Part shown: one piece after another, positions 35,423 through 45,248 of the stretch | Layout of the letters: every line of letters begins with the position of its first letter | Position numbering within the stretch: position 1 is the first letter of the stretch | Assembly (NCBI GenBank): GCA_902598305.1 | Contig: CACKBL010000003.1 | Span: 124,001 to 188,000, forward strand | From: an uncultured Bacteroidota bacterium | GTDB taxonomy: Bacteria > Bacteroidota > Bacteroidia > Flavobacteriales > Flavobacteriaceae | DNA: 64,000 nucleotides | Reading direction: 5' to 3' | The notes under the pieces: model-generated | Databases searched by the model: none | What the model saw: the letters and a program-made list of their open reading frames with translations, nothing else | Told to the model about the DNA's origin: nothing | Made by a program: the position numbers and the translations under genes

Positions 35423-37522
35423 TTATTTTTTAAAAATTGCTGAAAAGCCACCACCTCTTGACATTGAAATATTTATTTTGGATTTATTATTTAATATCAT
35501 TTTTTCAAATTTATAATCCATTGCGTTTCTATCGGTGTTGACTCCATCTTTATAGACTTGAACGTTATAATTTACATTATTATCTAAGAATGAAAGATCA
35601 ACTTCAAAGTTCCTAGCTGTCCAATCTGTCATGGCAGCTAAATACCAGTTCTCACCTTTTCTTCTGGCAATTACAATATAGTCGGAAAGTTTTGCTTTAA
35701 TAACAACGGTCTCATCCCAAGTAGTTGGAATTTGAGTAATAAAATCTACTGTTTCTTGTTCCTTTTTATAGATTGTAGGAGATTCGCACATCATTTGCAG
35801 TGGTGACTCAAAAACAGTATACATTGCTACTTGATGAGCACGAGAACCTGGAACCATAGGTCTAGTAAAAATTGCACTAATATTATTTGATTTTTTTAGT
35901 GGATTTCCTGATCTGTCAAAACCATAAGGACTTTTATCAGATGGATCCCATTTGTAATCATAAAGATTTACGTTGGTCATCCCACCTGGAGTGTAATCTA
36001 ATGGGCCAGCTGCCATTCTTATAAATGGAATCGTAAGGTTATGCTCTGGGTCGACTGCTTGTGGATCGTTGGAATAAGGAAAATTTCTAATATTCCACTT
36101 ATTCTGTTCGTTTCCCATAACACCTTCATAAGTAAGTAGATTAGGCCAAACTCTTTCAATCCCAGCTGGTTTAAAGGCACCGTGATAGTCTACTAAAAAT
36201 TTATATTTGGCTGCAATTTCCGCTATCTCCTCATAGGACTGAACCATGTATTGGTCGTTTCGTTGCATAAAATCTACTTTAACCCCAACGGCTCCCCAGC
36301 TAGAATATAGTTTTATAAGCCCTTCTGTATCCTCATTTAGAGGTTTCCAAAGCACCCATAATAGTACACCAACATTTTTTGATTTAGCATAACTTATAAG
36401 TTCTTTTATTTGGATATTTGGATTGGCTTCATAAATTTCCGTTGTCGACTTTGTCCACCCCTCATCTAAAAGTATGTATTCAATACCATTTTCTGAAGCA
36501 AAATCTATATAGTATTTATATGTTTCTTGATTTATACCTGCTTTAAAATCTACTCCATAAATATTGTTTGAATTCCACCAGTCCCAGGCAACTTTCCCTG
36601 GTTTTATCCATGAGGTATCTTCAATTTTTGATTTTTCTGAAAGTATGGTTACTAAATTACTTTCAACAAATGTTCTATCATCATCAGATACAATAAATAC
36701 TCTCCACGGAAGATTTCTGCTACCACTTAATTTTGCTATGAAATTTGCTTCTTCAACGATATCCTGAGTTCGGTCAGACCCTTCACCATTTTCCGTGTCA
36801 TAGCTTCCAGCCGGAACGGCCTTTAACACATAATTTGGAAATTTTGATATTAGATTACTGTTTTGTTTTTTTTCTAAAAACATACCGGGGTAGTTGTGTA
36901 AAGATGATTCTGTAAACACAACTTTTCCGTTATCCGTTTCAATTAAAACTGGTAGACTGCAAAAATCTGCGTCATTTAATTTCGAAATTTTTATGTGGTT
37001 GTAAAGTCTTTCATTATGTGAATACATTGACTCCTCCCACGGGAAATATGAGGAGGCATCAGCTGGAAAATTAAGAGTCATTTTCTCATAAATCACATTT
37101 TTTGGTTTATTCCTTTTGTCATATATTCTATAGGCAACACCATCATTGTATGCTCTAAAAATTACATCGAAGTTGCTAGTCAATGAAATTGTTATCTGGT
37201 TATATGTAGTTTCTATTTTTCTGTCTTTATTTGGAATGGGAACATTTACGATTTGATTAAAAGTTTCTCGCTTGATATTTCTGACCTTTGATTTGGGTCC
37301 AATTGATCTCCCGTCACTCATTTCGATTCCAATAGCTACATTTTCAATAATTACATTATTTTTTAAACTTACTTGAAATTTTAATTGATTTAAGGTTTGA
37401 ATTTTGATTTCAATCAGCTTATTAGGAGATGATAATTTTAAATTTTGGCTTTGTATACTTTTTGAGATCGAAAAGAAAAATATTAAAACAAATAATTTTA
37501 GACAAAGTTGTTTTTTATTCAT
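35423..37522 (-). CDS. Glycoside hydrolase family 97 enzyme (alpha-glucosidase/alpha-galactosidase type)
   Basis: About 699 residues from ATG 37522; the frame is open to 37618 but the ATG at 37522 gives a normal signal peptide (LFVLIFFFSISKSIQSQN). The N-terminal beta-sandwich (LSSPNKLIEIKI) is followed by the TIM barrel with YILLDEGW, VGVKVDFMQRNDQ, VDYHGAFKPAG, TYEGVMGNE and a C-terminal beta domain. This layout is GH97 (SusB-like). An Asp in the KVDF segment is of the kind used by the retaining branch, so alpha-galactosidase activity is as likely as alpha-glucosidase. It should act in the periplasm on oligosaccharides. It is divergent from the PSD1 gene. Confidence 0.92.
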   Translation of the reverse strand: MNKKQLCLKLFVLIFFFSISKSIQSQNLKLSSPNKLIEIKIQTLNQLKFQVSLKNNVIIENVAIGIEMSDGRSIGPKSKVRNIKRETFNQIVNVPIPNKDRKIETTYNQITISLTSNFDVIFRAYNDGVAYRIYDKRNKPKNVIYEKMTLNFPADASSYFPWEESMYSHNERLYNHIKISKLNDADFCSLPVLIETDNGKVVFTESSLHNYPGMFLEKKQNSNLISKFPNYVLKAVPAGSYDTENGEGSDRTQDIVEEANFIAKLSGSRNLPWRVFIVSDDDRTFVESNLVTILSEKSKIEDTSWIKPGKVAWDWWNSNNIYGVDFKAGINQETYKYYIDFASENGIEYILLDEGWTKSTTEIYEANPNIQIKELISYAKSKNVGVLLWVLWKPLNEDTEGLIKLYSSWGAVGVKVDFMQRNDQYMVQSYEEIAEIAAKYKFLVDYHGAFKPAGIERVWPNLLTYEGVMGNEQNKWNIRNFPYSNDPQAVDPEHNLTIPFIRMAAGPLDYTPGGMTNVNLYDYKWDPSDKSPYGFDRSGNPLKKSNNISAIFTRPMVPGSRAHQVAMYTVFESPLQMMCESPTIYKKEQETVDFITQIPTTWDETVVIKAKLSDYIVIARRKGENWYLAAMTDWTARNFEVDLSFLDNNVNYNVQVYKDGVNTDRNAMDYKFEKMILNNKSKINISMSRGGGFSAIFKK

Positions 37523-37628
37523 TGGTTTTTTTTTAAAATAAATGTGGTTTATACAAATATTAGCTTTTATAATAGTTAAGAATTTTAAAAGTATGAAAAA
37601 ACACCTATTTTTATCCAAAATTTAAGCT

Positions 37629-40397
37629 TTGTTTTTTTTAAAAAAATATAAAAAACTATTACTAGTTGCATCAATTATTTTTTTTATTTCATTGATTTTT
37701 AATTCACTCAGACCTAAAAAAATAATAAGTTACACTGCCGATGTCAAGCCAATACTAAATAGTAAGTGCATCTCATGTCATGGAGGAGTAAAAAAAAATG
37801 CAGGGTTAAGCTTTCTTTTCCGGGATGAAGCTATAGCAGTTACACAATCTGGAAAGCCGTCTATCATTCCTGGGAGTGCCAAAAAAAGTGAACTTATTAA
37901 AAGACTTCACGAGACCGATTTAGAGGAAAGAATGCCCTACAGAAAGCCCAAGTTATCAGACAAAGAGATTGAGATTTTAACCAAATGGATAGATCAAGGC
38001 GCAAAATGGGGTACTCATTGGGCATATATTGCTCCTGAAAAGCAGAATATACCTAAGCCGGGGAAAAGTTTTGAGGAATTAAATTTCCTATATAATCCAA
38101 TAGATCACTTTGTGGCTGCGAGAATGGAAGATGTGTCACTGTTTCCAAATAAACCTGCCCCTAAAAATCTTGTTGCCAGAAGAGCGGCTTTTGACGTAAC
38201 AGGACTACCTCCAGAAAAAAATATTTATAATAATTTTTTGGAAAATAAAATAAGTTATGAGCAGTTCATAGACAAGCTATTTGACAATCTTGGATATGGA
38301 GAAAACTGGGCAAGTTGGTGGCTTGATTTTGCTCGATATGCCGACACCAATGGTTTTGAAGCAGACAGAACAAGGAGTATCTGGAGGTACAGGGATTGGG
38401 TTATTAATGCTTTAAATCAAGATAAACCATTTGATGAATTTACCATAGAACAATTGGCAGGCGATTTACTACCAAATCCTTCCGTAGACCAGTTTATTGC
38501 TACAGCTTTTCATAGAAATACAATGACAAATCAAGAGGGAGGAACTGATGACGAGGAATATAGAGTAGCCGCAATTATTGATAGAGTTAATACCACATTT
38601 GATGCACTTCAAAGTACAACCATGAGTTGTGTTCAATGTCACAGTCACCCATATGATCCAATTCGTCACAAGGAATATTATGAGGTGATGGCTTTTTTTA
38701 ACAACACCGTTGATTCAGACCACAATCATAATGAACCAAGACTTAGAATTTTAGATGGACAATTAATTAATAAAAGTGATAAGATTTTAAAATGGATTTC
38801 GAAATACGGAAATAAAGAAGAAAAAAAAATATTTGAACGTTTTATCACATTCATCGATCCTGTTTATTATGCTAATCAATTTGAGGTAAAAGATAAAGAA
38901 ACTGCATTTTTCTTGAGTTCTTTCCTAGGTTTTAGAAATGGGGGTGAAGTTTTGCTTAAAAATGCTAACTCACTTGAAAATAGAGTTTTATACTTTAGTA
39001 ATTTTGTTTATCAAAATGGGGTTACAATCACTTTTAGAAAAAATTCTTCCAATGGAAGGATTATCGGAAAAGTAAAATTGGATAAAGATAAAAATCCCGA
39101 TATATGGACAGAAGGGTACGACGATCAAAAAGTTACAGCCATCAAGATACCGAAAATTGAAGGTTCCTTTGATTTGTATATATCAGCTAAGACATCAGAA
39201 AAAATAAAAAAATCTGACGTCTTGTTAGATTTGGAGTGGATTTCATTCCTTCCTGAAATCCCAGGTAAAAACAAACCTGGTTATCCAAGGATTAAAAAAC
39301 AATTCATTGAACTATTAAGTGGTACTAAATTTTCTGATCTCCATCCCGTTACTCTTGAAAATCCCGAGCATATGAGTAGAAAAACTTTTATGTTTGATAG
39401 AGGAAATTGGATGACCCCAAAGGAAGAGGTAAAGCCAAATGTTCCGTCTAATTTAAACGGGTGGGATAATAAATGGGAAAAAAATAGGCTAGGCTTTGCA
39501 AAATGGATAACAAGTAAAAAAAACCCTCTTACAGCTAGGACAATTGTAAATAGAATTTGGTATCAAATTTTTGGGAGGGGAATTGTAAATACAATAGAAG
39601 ACATGGGTACTCAGTCTGAACCACCTTCGCATCCCGCACTTCTTGATTGGCTCTCGTATGAATTTATGAATTCGATGAATTGGAGTTTAAAAAAATTAAT
39701 TAAAACTATACTTTTATCTTCAACATACAGGCAGAGTTCAATTATTTCAAAAGAAAAAAGTATTAAAGATCCCGACAATGTTTTTTATGCAAGAGGACCA
39801 AGATTAAGACTTACCGCTGAGCAAATAAGAGATCAAGCCCTTTTTGTATCAGGTCTTTTAAGTAAAAAAATGTTTGGTCCGGGTGTTATGCCACCACAAC
39901 CTGATGGAATTTGGGAGAGTCCTTATAATGGTGACCAATGGGTTGAAAGTAAAGGTGAAGATAAATATAGAAGAGGACTTTACACTTTTGTAAAACGAAC
40001 AAGTCCGTATCCTTCTATGACAACTTTTGATGTAAATATGAGAGAAGTATGTTATGTGAAAAGAATTCCGACCAATACACCACTTCAAGCACTAGTTACT
40101 ATGAATGACCCTGTGTACCTTGAAGCAGCTCTCGCGTTTGCAAACCTTCATTCAAATAAACCTTATGAAGATGCTATAAAAGATATGTTCGAATTTGCAA
40201 CGTATAGGGAATTAAGTGAAGACAAATTAAATTCTTTGATAAATTTATATAATGAGTCAAGTGATTTTTACACTAAAAGCCCAGATGGACTAAATGATTT
40301 TTATTTAGAGAATAAAAAAGTATCTAAAAAAGTTGCATCTTTAGCGATAGTGGCAAGTGCTATTATGAATCTTGATGAATTTTTAACGCATGGATAA
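37629..40397 (+). CDS. Planctomycete-type cytochrome c / DUF1549 / DUF1553 protein (PSD1)
   Basis: A 922-residue protein starting at TTG 37629, the only start between the upstream in-frame stop at 37623 and the first helix (about residues 9-27). An N-terminal PSCyt1 module has the haem site CISCHG (near residue 46), followed by MPYRKPKLSDKEIEIL. DUF1549 follows with DRLFD/NLGYGENWASWWLDFARYAD-type sequence and a CVQCHSHPYDPI site (about 334). DUF1553 (about 600-880) contains RTIVNRIWYQIFGRG and a late TPLQALVTMNDP. Function of this family is not established; it recurs with DUF1501 proteins in polysaccharide-associated loci. It overlaps the next gene by 8 bases. Confidence 0.9.
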   Translation: MFFLKKYKKLLLVASIIFFISLIFNSLRPKKIISYTADVKPILNSKCISCHGGVKKNAGLSFLFRDEAIAVTQSGKPSIIPGSAKKSELIKRLHETDLEERMPYRKPKLSDKEIEILTKWIDQGAKWGTHWAYIAPEKQNIPKPGKSFEELNFLYNPIDHFVAARMEDVSLFPNKPAPKNLVARRAAFDVTGLPPEKNIYNNFLENKISYEQFIDKLFDNLGYGENWASWWLDFARYADTNGFEADRTRSIWRYRDWVINALNQDKPFDEFTIEQLAGDLLPNPSVDQFIATAFHRNTMTNQEGGTDDEEYRVAAIIDRVNTTFDALQSTTMSCVQCHSHPYDPIRHKEYYEVMAFFNNTVDSDHNHNEPRLRILDGQLINKSDKILKWISKYGNKEEKKIFERFITFIDPVYYANQFEVKDKETAFFLSSFLGFRNGGEVLLKNANSLENRVLYFSNFVYQNGVTITFRKNSSNGRIIGKVKLDKDKNPDIWTEGYDDQKVTAIKIPKIEGSFDLYISAKTSEKIKKSDVLLDLEWISFLPEIPGKNKPGYPRIKKQFIELLSGTKFSDLHPVTLENPEHMSRKTFMFDRGNWMTPKEEVKPNVPSNLNGWDNKWEKNRLGFAKWITSKKNPLTARTIVNRIWYQIFGRGIVNTIEDMGTQSEPPSHPALLDWLSYEFMNSMNWSLKKLIKTILLSSTYRQSSIISKEKSIKDPDNVFYARGPRLRLTAEQIRDQALFVSGLLSKKMFGPGVMPPQPDGIWESPYNGDQWVESKGEDKYRRGLYTFVKRTSPYPSMTTFDVNMREVCYVKRIPTNTPLQALVTMNDPVYLEAALAFANLHSNKPYEDAIKDMFEFATYRELSEDKLNSLINLYNESSDFYTKSPDGLNDFYLENKKVSKKVASLAIVASAIMNLDEFLTHG

Positions 40398-41889
40398 GAT
40401 AAAAAAACTACTTGAAGAGAAAAACATTGCAAATGCAAAACTCAATTCGAGAAGACATTTTTTAAAAGATTGTACCCTAGGCTTAGGTGGTATGGCTCTT
40501 GGTTCTTTACTCGGGTCATGTTTTTCTGGAAAAGAGAGTTTAGGTGTATCAGGTGTTGAAAGATTACTCAACCCTTTGTCACCCTCTGCGCCTCCTTTTT
40601 TGCCAAAGGTAAAAAGTGTAATTTATCTACATATGGTTGGAGCCCCGTCCCAATTGGAACTTTTTGACTACAAGCCTGAATTAGTTAAATTGAATAACAA
40701 ACCATGTCCGGAATCTCTTTTAAAAGGAAAAAAGTTTGCTTTTATCAGAGGAGTCCCGAAAATGTTAGGTCCCCAGGCTAAATTTTCTAAGGAAGGTAAG
40801 TCTGGCAACTGGGTATCAAATAATTTACCTCACTTTAAAAAAATCATTGATGAAGTTGCATTTTTAAAAGCAGTTCATACAGACCAATTTAATCATGGAC
40901 CTGCGCAGACCTTTATGTTTACTGGAAGTGCAAGATTGGGAAGGCCCAGCCTTGGTTCATGGGTAACATACGGCTTAGGTTCAGAAAACGCCAATCTTCC
41001 TGGATTTGTAGTTTTGACATCAGGTGGTGCTGCTCCAGATGCAGGAAAAAGTGTATGGGGTAATGGTTTTTTACCATCCGTTTACCAAGGTGTTCATTGT
41101 AGATCAAAAGGAGACCCTGTTCTTTATTTGTCAGATCCAAAAGGTGTAAATAGAGACTTAAAACAAAAACTTATAAAATCGATAAACGATATAAATCTTA
41201 AAGAACACGAAAAGTTTAATGATCCTGAGGTACTAACTAGGATTAATCAGTACGAAATGGCATATAAAATGCAGGTTTCAGTCCCTGATGTTATGGATAT
41301 TAATAACGAACCAGAATATATAAAGGAAATGTATGGCGTCAAACCTGGGGAAGAATCATTCGCTAACAATTGTCTTTTAGCGAGAAAGATGGTCGAGAAA
41401 GGAGTAAGGTTCGTCCAACTTTATGATTATGGTTGGGATGCACACGGAGATCTAGAAGCGACTAGTTTGACAGCTGGGTTCTTGAAAAAATGTCAGATGA
41501 TGGATAGACCTGTCACCGCATTAATTTTAGATTTAAAACAAAGAGGGTTACTCGATGACACACTTGTTATCTGGGGGGGCGAATTTGGGAGAACACCTAT
41601 GCAAGAAAACCGTATTGGAGTTGGAAATCTATTTGTAGGTAGGGATCATCAAGGGGATGCATTTACTATGTGGATGGCTGGTGGAGGCATTAAAAAAGGA
41701 GCTGTTCATGGTAAGACGGACGAGTTAGGCTACACCGGAGTTGAAGGTAGAGTTTCAGTACACGACATTCACGCAACAATACTTCATTTACTTGGTTTTG
41801 ACCATGAAGAATTTACCTATCAATTTCAAGGAAGACCCTTTAGATTGACTGATGTTGAAGGAAGAGTTATTAATGAAATTTTATCTTAA
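40390..41889 (+). CDS. DUF1501 family protein with Tat-type signal
   Basis: A 499-residue member of the DUF1501/alkaline-phosphatase-like group. The N-terminus carries a twin-arginine motif (SRRHFLKD, Arg 21-22) before a hydrophobic segment GLGGMALGSLLGSC, suggesting export in folded form. Later motifs include MVGAPSQLELFDYKP, FNHGPAQTFMFTGSARLGRPS, QLYDYGWDAH and GEFGRTPMQ with VGRDHQGDAFTMWMAGGG, as in the family. It starts within the end of the PSD1 gene (8-base overlap) and is followed by a cytochrome membrane protein after five bases, a recurrent PSD1-DUF1501 pairing. A catalytic role is suspected but unproven. Confidence 0.9.
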   Translation: MDKIKKLLEEKNIANAKLNSRRHFLKDCTLGLGGMALGSLLGSCFSGKESLGVSGVERLLNPLSPSAPPFLPKVKSVIYLHMVGAPSQLELFDYKPELVKLNNKPCPESLLKGKKFAFIRGVPKMLGPQAKFSKEGKSGNWVSNNLPHFKKIIDEVAFLKAVHTDQFNHGPAQTFMFTGSARLGRPSLGSWVTYGLGSENANLPGFVVLTSGGAAPDAGKSVWGNGFLPSVYQGVHCRSKGDPVLYLSDPKGVNRDLKQKLIKSINDINLKEHEKFNDPEVLTRINQYEMAYKMQVSVPDVMDINNEPEYIKEMYGVKPGEESFANNCLLARKMVEKGVRFVQLYDYGWDAHGDLEATSLTAGFLKKCQMMDRPVTALILDLKQRGLLDDTLVIWGGEFGRTPMQENRIGVGNLFVGRDHQGDAFTMWMAGGGIKKGAVHGKTDELGYTGVEGRVSVHDIHATILHLLGFDHEEFTYQFQGRPFRLTDVEGRVINEILS

Positions 41890-41894
41890 TAAAG

Positions 41895-43298
41895 ATGGGT
41901 TTTATCTACGATCTAATAGGTAGATTCCATCCACTATTTGTCCATTTACCTATTGGTTTTATAATAATTGGATTGATGCTGGTTATATTTTTTAGAAATA
42001 AAAAAGAACATTTACCCGTCTTAAGCTTTATTTTTTTGTGGGCTTTTATCACATCAATTTTTTCAATTATTACGGGTTATTTACAATATGACAGAGAAGG
42101 TTATGCCTGGGAAAGCGTTCAATGGCATCTTATAATGGGAATTTTCACAATGGTTTTTTGCTTTCTGTTTTACTTAAAACTTAAATACGAAACTTTTAAG
42201 AGTTTACCTAAAAATTTCCTATTCGCTGGTCTATCAATTTCTCTCGTAGTAACAGGGCATTTGGGTGGAAATATAACCCATGGTAGTGATCATTTAATTG
42301 AACCTTTACCGCCAGAGATTAAAGGTTTATTTGGGTTAGAGTATCAAAATAATGTCATTGAACTTGATCCTAAAAATTATAAGAATGCTGTATTTTATAC
42401 CGATATTATTCAACCAATTATTACCCAGAGGTGCGTTTCATGCCATAATGACAAAAAAACAAAAGGTGGACTTAAGATGAATAGCTACAATGCCATTATG
42501 AAAGGGGGGAAAAATGGTTCAGTTTTAATGATTAACAATTCAATGGAAAGTAAGATACATAAACGAATGAATCTCCCGATCGAAGATCGTTATCATATGC
42601 CACCAAAATCTAGAACTCAACCCAGTAAGGAAGAAATTGAATTGATTAAAATTTGGATTGATAATTCCGCATCCAAAAATGCTTTGGTTGGTGATTTACC
42701 TATACCTAAGAAAATGTTAGCTTCTTTTTTTCCAGACAAACCTAATGGTATTTATCCAGAAAAAGACGAAGAAGTGGTAAATAATATCCAGTTGTCTAAT
42801 TTAAGAGATAAAGGGTTTTTAGTTGTAAATATTTTTGAATCATCACCTTTTTTAAAGGTCTCGTGCATTAATATTAGTGATTTTAGGGATAAATCAGTTC
42901 AACAGCTCATAGATATTAAAGACAATATTGTCGAATTAGATCTTAGTAATACTGAGGTTACAGATGATGTTTTTGAATATATTAAAGATTTTAAAAACTT
43001 AACTATTTTAAAATTAGACAACACTAACATTAGCGGTGAAAAAGCGAATATTTTATCAAATTTGACCCATTTAAAAAAAATAAGTCTAGTAAATACCCTA
43101 TTTGATTTAAAGTATATTTCTAACTTTTATAAATATCCAAATTTGATTAACGTTAATTTATTTAAAGCAGGCGAACAAAATATTCAGAAAATTTTAATAC
43201 CAGATAGTTTAAAACAGATTTTTAACTTGGGTGATTTGAAACTAGAAAAAATAAGCTCCGATGATATTGTCTACCCTTTCAAAGTGTATGGAGAGTAA
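41895..43298 (+). CDS. Membrane cytochrome c protein: DUF2231 + PSCyt1 + LRR-like C-terminus
   Basis: A 467-residue protein in three parts. Residues 1-150 have four membrane segments with the FHPLFVHLPIGFIIIGL opening and a GHLGGNITHG motif, as in DUF2231. Residues ~165-260 are a planctomycete-type cytochrome c with CVSCHN (near 180) and YHMPPKSRTQPSKEEIELI. The remainder (~320-467) has leucine-rich-repeat-like strands (IVELDLSNTEVTDDVFEYI, then LTILKLDNTNISGEKANIL). It would tie a periplasmic haem domain to the inner membrane. It is the third gene of the PSD1-DUF1501 operon and converges with the NagB-LmbE gene two bases away. Confidence 0.85.
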   Translation: MGFIYDLIGRFHPLFVHLPIGFIIIGLMLVIFFRNKKEHLPVLSFIFLWAFITSIFSIITGYLQYDREGYAWESVQWHLIMGIFTMVFCFLFYLKLKYETFKSLPKNFLFAGLSISLVVTGHLGGNITHGSDHLIEPLPPEIKGLFGLEYQNNVIELDPKNYKNAVFYTDIIQPIITQRCVSCHNDKKTKGGLKMNSYNAIMKGGKNGSVLMINNSMESKIHKRMNLPIEDRYHMPPKSRTQPSKEEIELIKIWIDNSASKNALVGDLPIPKKMLASFFPDKPNGIYPEKDEEVVNNIQLSNLRDKGFLVVNIFESSPFLKVSCINISDFRDKSVQQLIDIKDNIVELDLSNTEVTDDVFEYIKDFKNLTILKLDNTNISGEKANILSNLTHLKKISLVNTLFDLKYISNFYKYPNLINVNLFKAGEQNIQKILIPDSLKQIFNLGDLKLEKISSDDIVYPFKVYGE

Positions 43299-43300
43299 AT

Positions 43301-45208
43301 TTAGAAGGTATGTCTTTTAAATGCTTCTATTGCCTGGTATTCAGTTAATCCTAATTTATTGAATGTTATTGCAGTATTTCGATTTCGCTCCTCTGCTCTT
43401 AGCCAAAAGTCACGCTTGTCCTGTCCTTGGTACATTACTTTATCTTTCTGAGATTGATGAGATAATATGGAATTTCTTTTTTGAATCACTTGTTCTGGAC
43501 TCATTGGGACTGCCATATCAATTTCGTTAATATCCCACTCTTGCCAAGCACCTCTGTAAAGCCATAGCCAGCAATCTTTCATGAAAGATTTATTTTTTAA
43601 TTCAGAAATTGCTTCGAATAGAATATCCAAACAAATTTTATGAGTCCCGTGGGGATCTGCTAAATCTCCAGCGGCAAAAATTTGATGAGGTTTTAATTCC
43701 TCAATTAGTCCTTTAACAATATTTATATCTTTTTGAGATGGATCTTTCTTCTCAACTTTACGGGTTTGATAAAAAGGCAAATTAAGAAAATGTAAACGAT
43801 TTTCTTCTAAATTTAAAACTCTAGCTGACGCAAAACATTCACTTTTTCGAATATCTCCCTTTAATTTGTTTAACTCATTACTATCAATAGTACCCTCTTT
43901 TTTGTTGGTTAACTCTAATTTAAGACTATTCATTTTTTTTGAATCTCCACTAGTTGCAATAGATACATCAACATACCTTCTAGCGTCTTCATCAGAAACC
44001 GCAATATTCCCAGAGGTTTGGTAAGCAACATAGACCTCATGATTCTGATTAATCAACCTAGCCAAAGTACCTCCCATTGAAATTACATCATCATCTGGAT
44101 GTGGACTAAAAACAAGAACCCTTTTCTTTGTAGGCAATGCTCTTTCGGGTCTATTTTCATCAGAATGATTTGGTTTTCCTCCTGGCCATCCGGTAATTGA
44201 TCTTTGAAGTTGATTAAACATCCAAATATTCAATTCATAACCTGAACCCTCAGTTTCCAAAAGATCTGACAATCCGTTTTCATTGTAATCTCTTTGAGTC
44301 AACTTTAATATGGGTTTTTGTAATTTATTGCATAGCCAAGCGATAGCTTTTTTTCTTAAATTATCGTTCCATTTGCAATCCTTAACTAGCCATGGAGTTT
44401 TATATCTAGTAAGTTCTGAACTTGCTTCTTCGTCAAGTATAATAGAGGTGTTACTATGGGCCTGAAGAAAAGAAGCAGGAACCATACTTGAAATAGGACC
44501 TTCTATAGATTTTGCAACTTTCTCCGATTTTTTATGACCCCATGCGAGTAAAACAATTCTTTTTGCTTTCATTATAGTATCCACCCCCATGGTAATGGCT
44601 TTGTCAGGGACATTGTCTATTCCGTTAAAGTCTCCTGCTGCATCCTCTTTCGTAATAAAGTCTAACGAAACTAATCTAGTCACAGAGTTTTTATTAGATC
44701 CTGGTTCGTTAAATCCAATGTGACCTGTTCTTCCAATCCCAAGTAGCTGGAAATCTAAACCGCCAAGATCATTTATTTTTTTCTCATACTCATTGCAATA
44801 ACTGTAAATATTTTTTGAAGAAATATTTCCTTTAGGAATGTTGATGTTTTCCTTAGGAATATCGATATGATCAAAGAGATGGTAATTCATAAAGTGGTTA
44901 TAGCTAAGCAGGTCATTTTTTTCAATGGGAAAGTATTCATCTAAATTAAAAGTGACAACATTTTTAAAACTTAATCCTTCTTTTTTATGAAGAGAAACCA
45001 GTTCTTTATATACTCCTATCGGAGATGAACCTGTGGCAAGACCTAAAATATAGGGCTTTTTTATACTTGAACGAATCCCGGTGGCAATCTCTTCAGCGAC
45101 TAACTTTGACGCTTCAGCTGCGGAAGGAAAAGTAACATTATGGATTCTTTCAAATCTAGTATCTTGAAATTTGCCTGGAGCATCATAAAAAATATTTTTG
45201 CTTCCCAT
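43301..45208 (-). CDS. nagB: Glucosamine-6-phosphate deaminase fused to LmbE/PIG-L deacetylase
   Basis: A 635-residue fusion. Residues ~25-285 are NagB-like: GLATGSSPIG (56-65), FNLDEYFP (87-94) and GIGRTGHIGFNEPGS (157-171). Residues ~360-635 are a PIG-L/LmbE zinc deacetylase with HPDDD at 370-374 and a later DPHGTH motif. NagB normally turns GlcN-6-P into Fru-6-P plus ammonia; LmbE proteins remove N-acetyl groups from sugars. A fused enzyme could deacetylate GlcNAc-6-P and deaminate the product. The Asp of the E. coli GxDGH signature (D141, recalled) is Thr161 here. Last gene of the sugar operon, 40 bases after the GGT gene. Confidence 0.9.
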   Translation of the reverse strand: MGSKNIFYDAPGKFQDTRFERIHNVTFPSAAEASKLVAEEIATGIRSSIKKPYILGLATGSSPIGVYKELVSLHKKEGLSFKNVVTFNLDEYFPIEKNDLLSYNHFMNYHLFDHIDIPKENINIPKGNISSKNIYSYCNEYEKKINDLGGLDFQLLGIGRTGHIGFNEPGSNKNSVTRLVSLDFITKEDAAGDFNGIDNVPDKAITMGVDTIMKAKRIVLLAWGHKKSEKVAKSIEGPISSMVPASFLQAHSNTSIILDEEASSELTRYKTPWLVKDCKWNDNLRKKAIAWLCNKLQKPILKLTQRDYNENGLSDLLETEGSGYELNIWMFNQLQRSITGWPGGKPNHSDENRPERALPTKKRVLVFSPHPDDDVISMGGTLARLINQNHEVYVAYQTSGNIAVSDEDARRYVDVSIATSGDSKKMNSLKLELTNKKEGTIDSNELNKLKGDIRKSECFASARVLNLEENRLHFLNLPFYQTRKVEKKDPSQKDINIVKGLIEELKPHQIFAAGDLADPHGTHKICLDILFEAISELKNKSFMKDCWLWLYRGAWQEWDINEIDMAVPMSPEQVIQKRNSILSHQSQKDKVMYQGQDKRDFWLRAEERNRNTAITFNKLGLTEYQAIEAFKRHTF

Positions 45209-45248
45209 AGATTAAAGACTGAGATACAAAGATAGTAAATATAAATAT

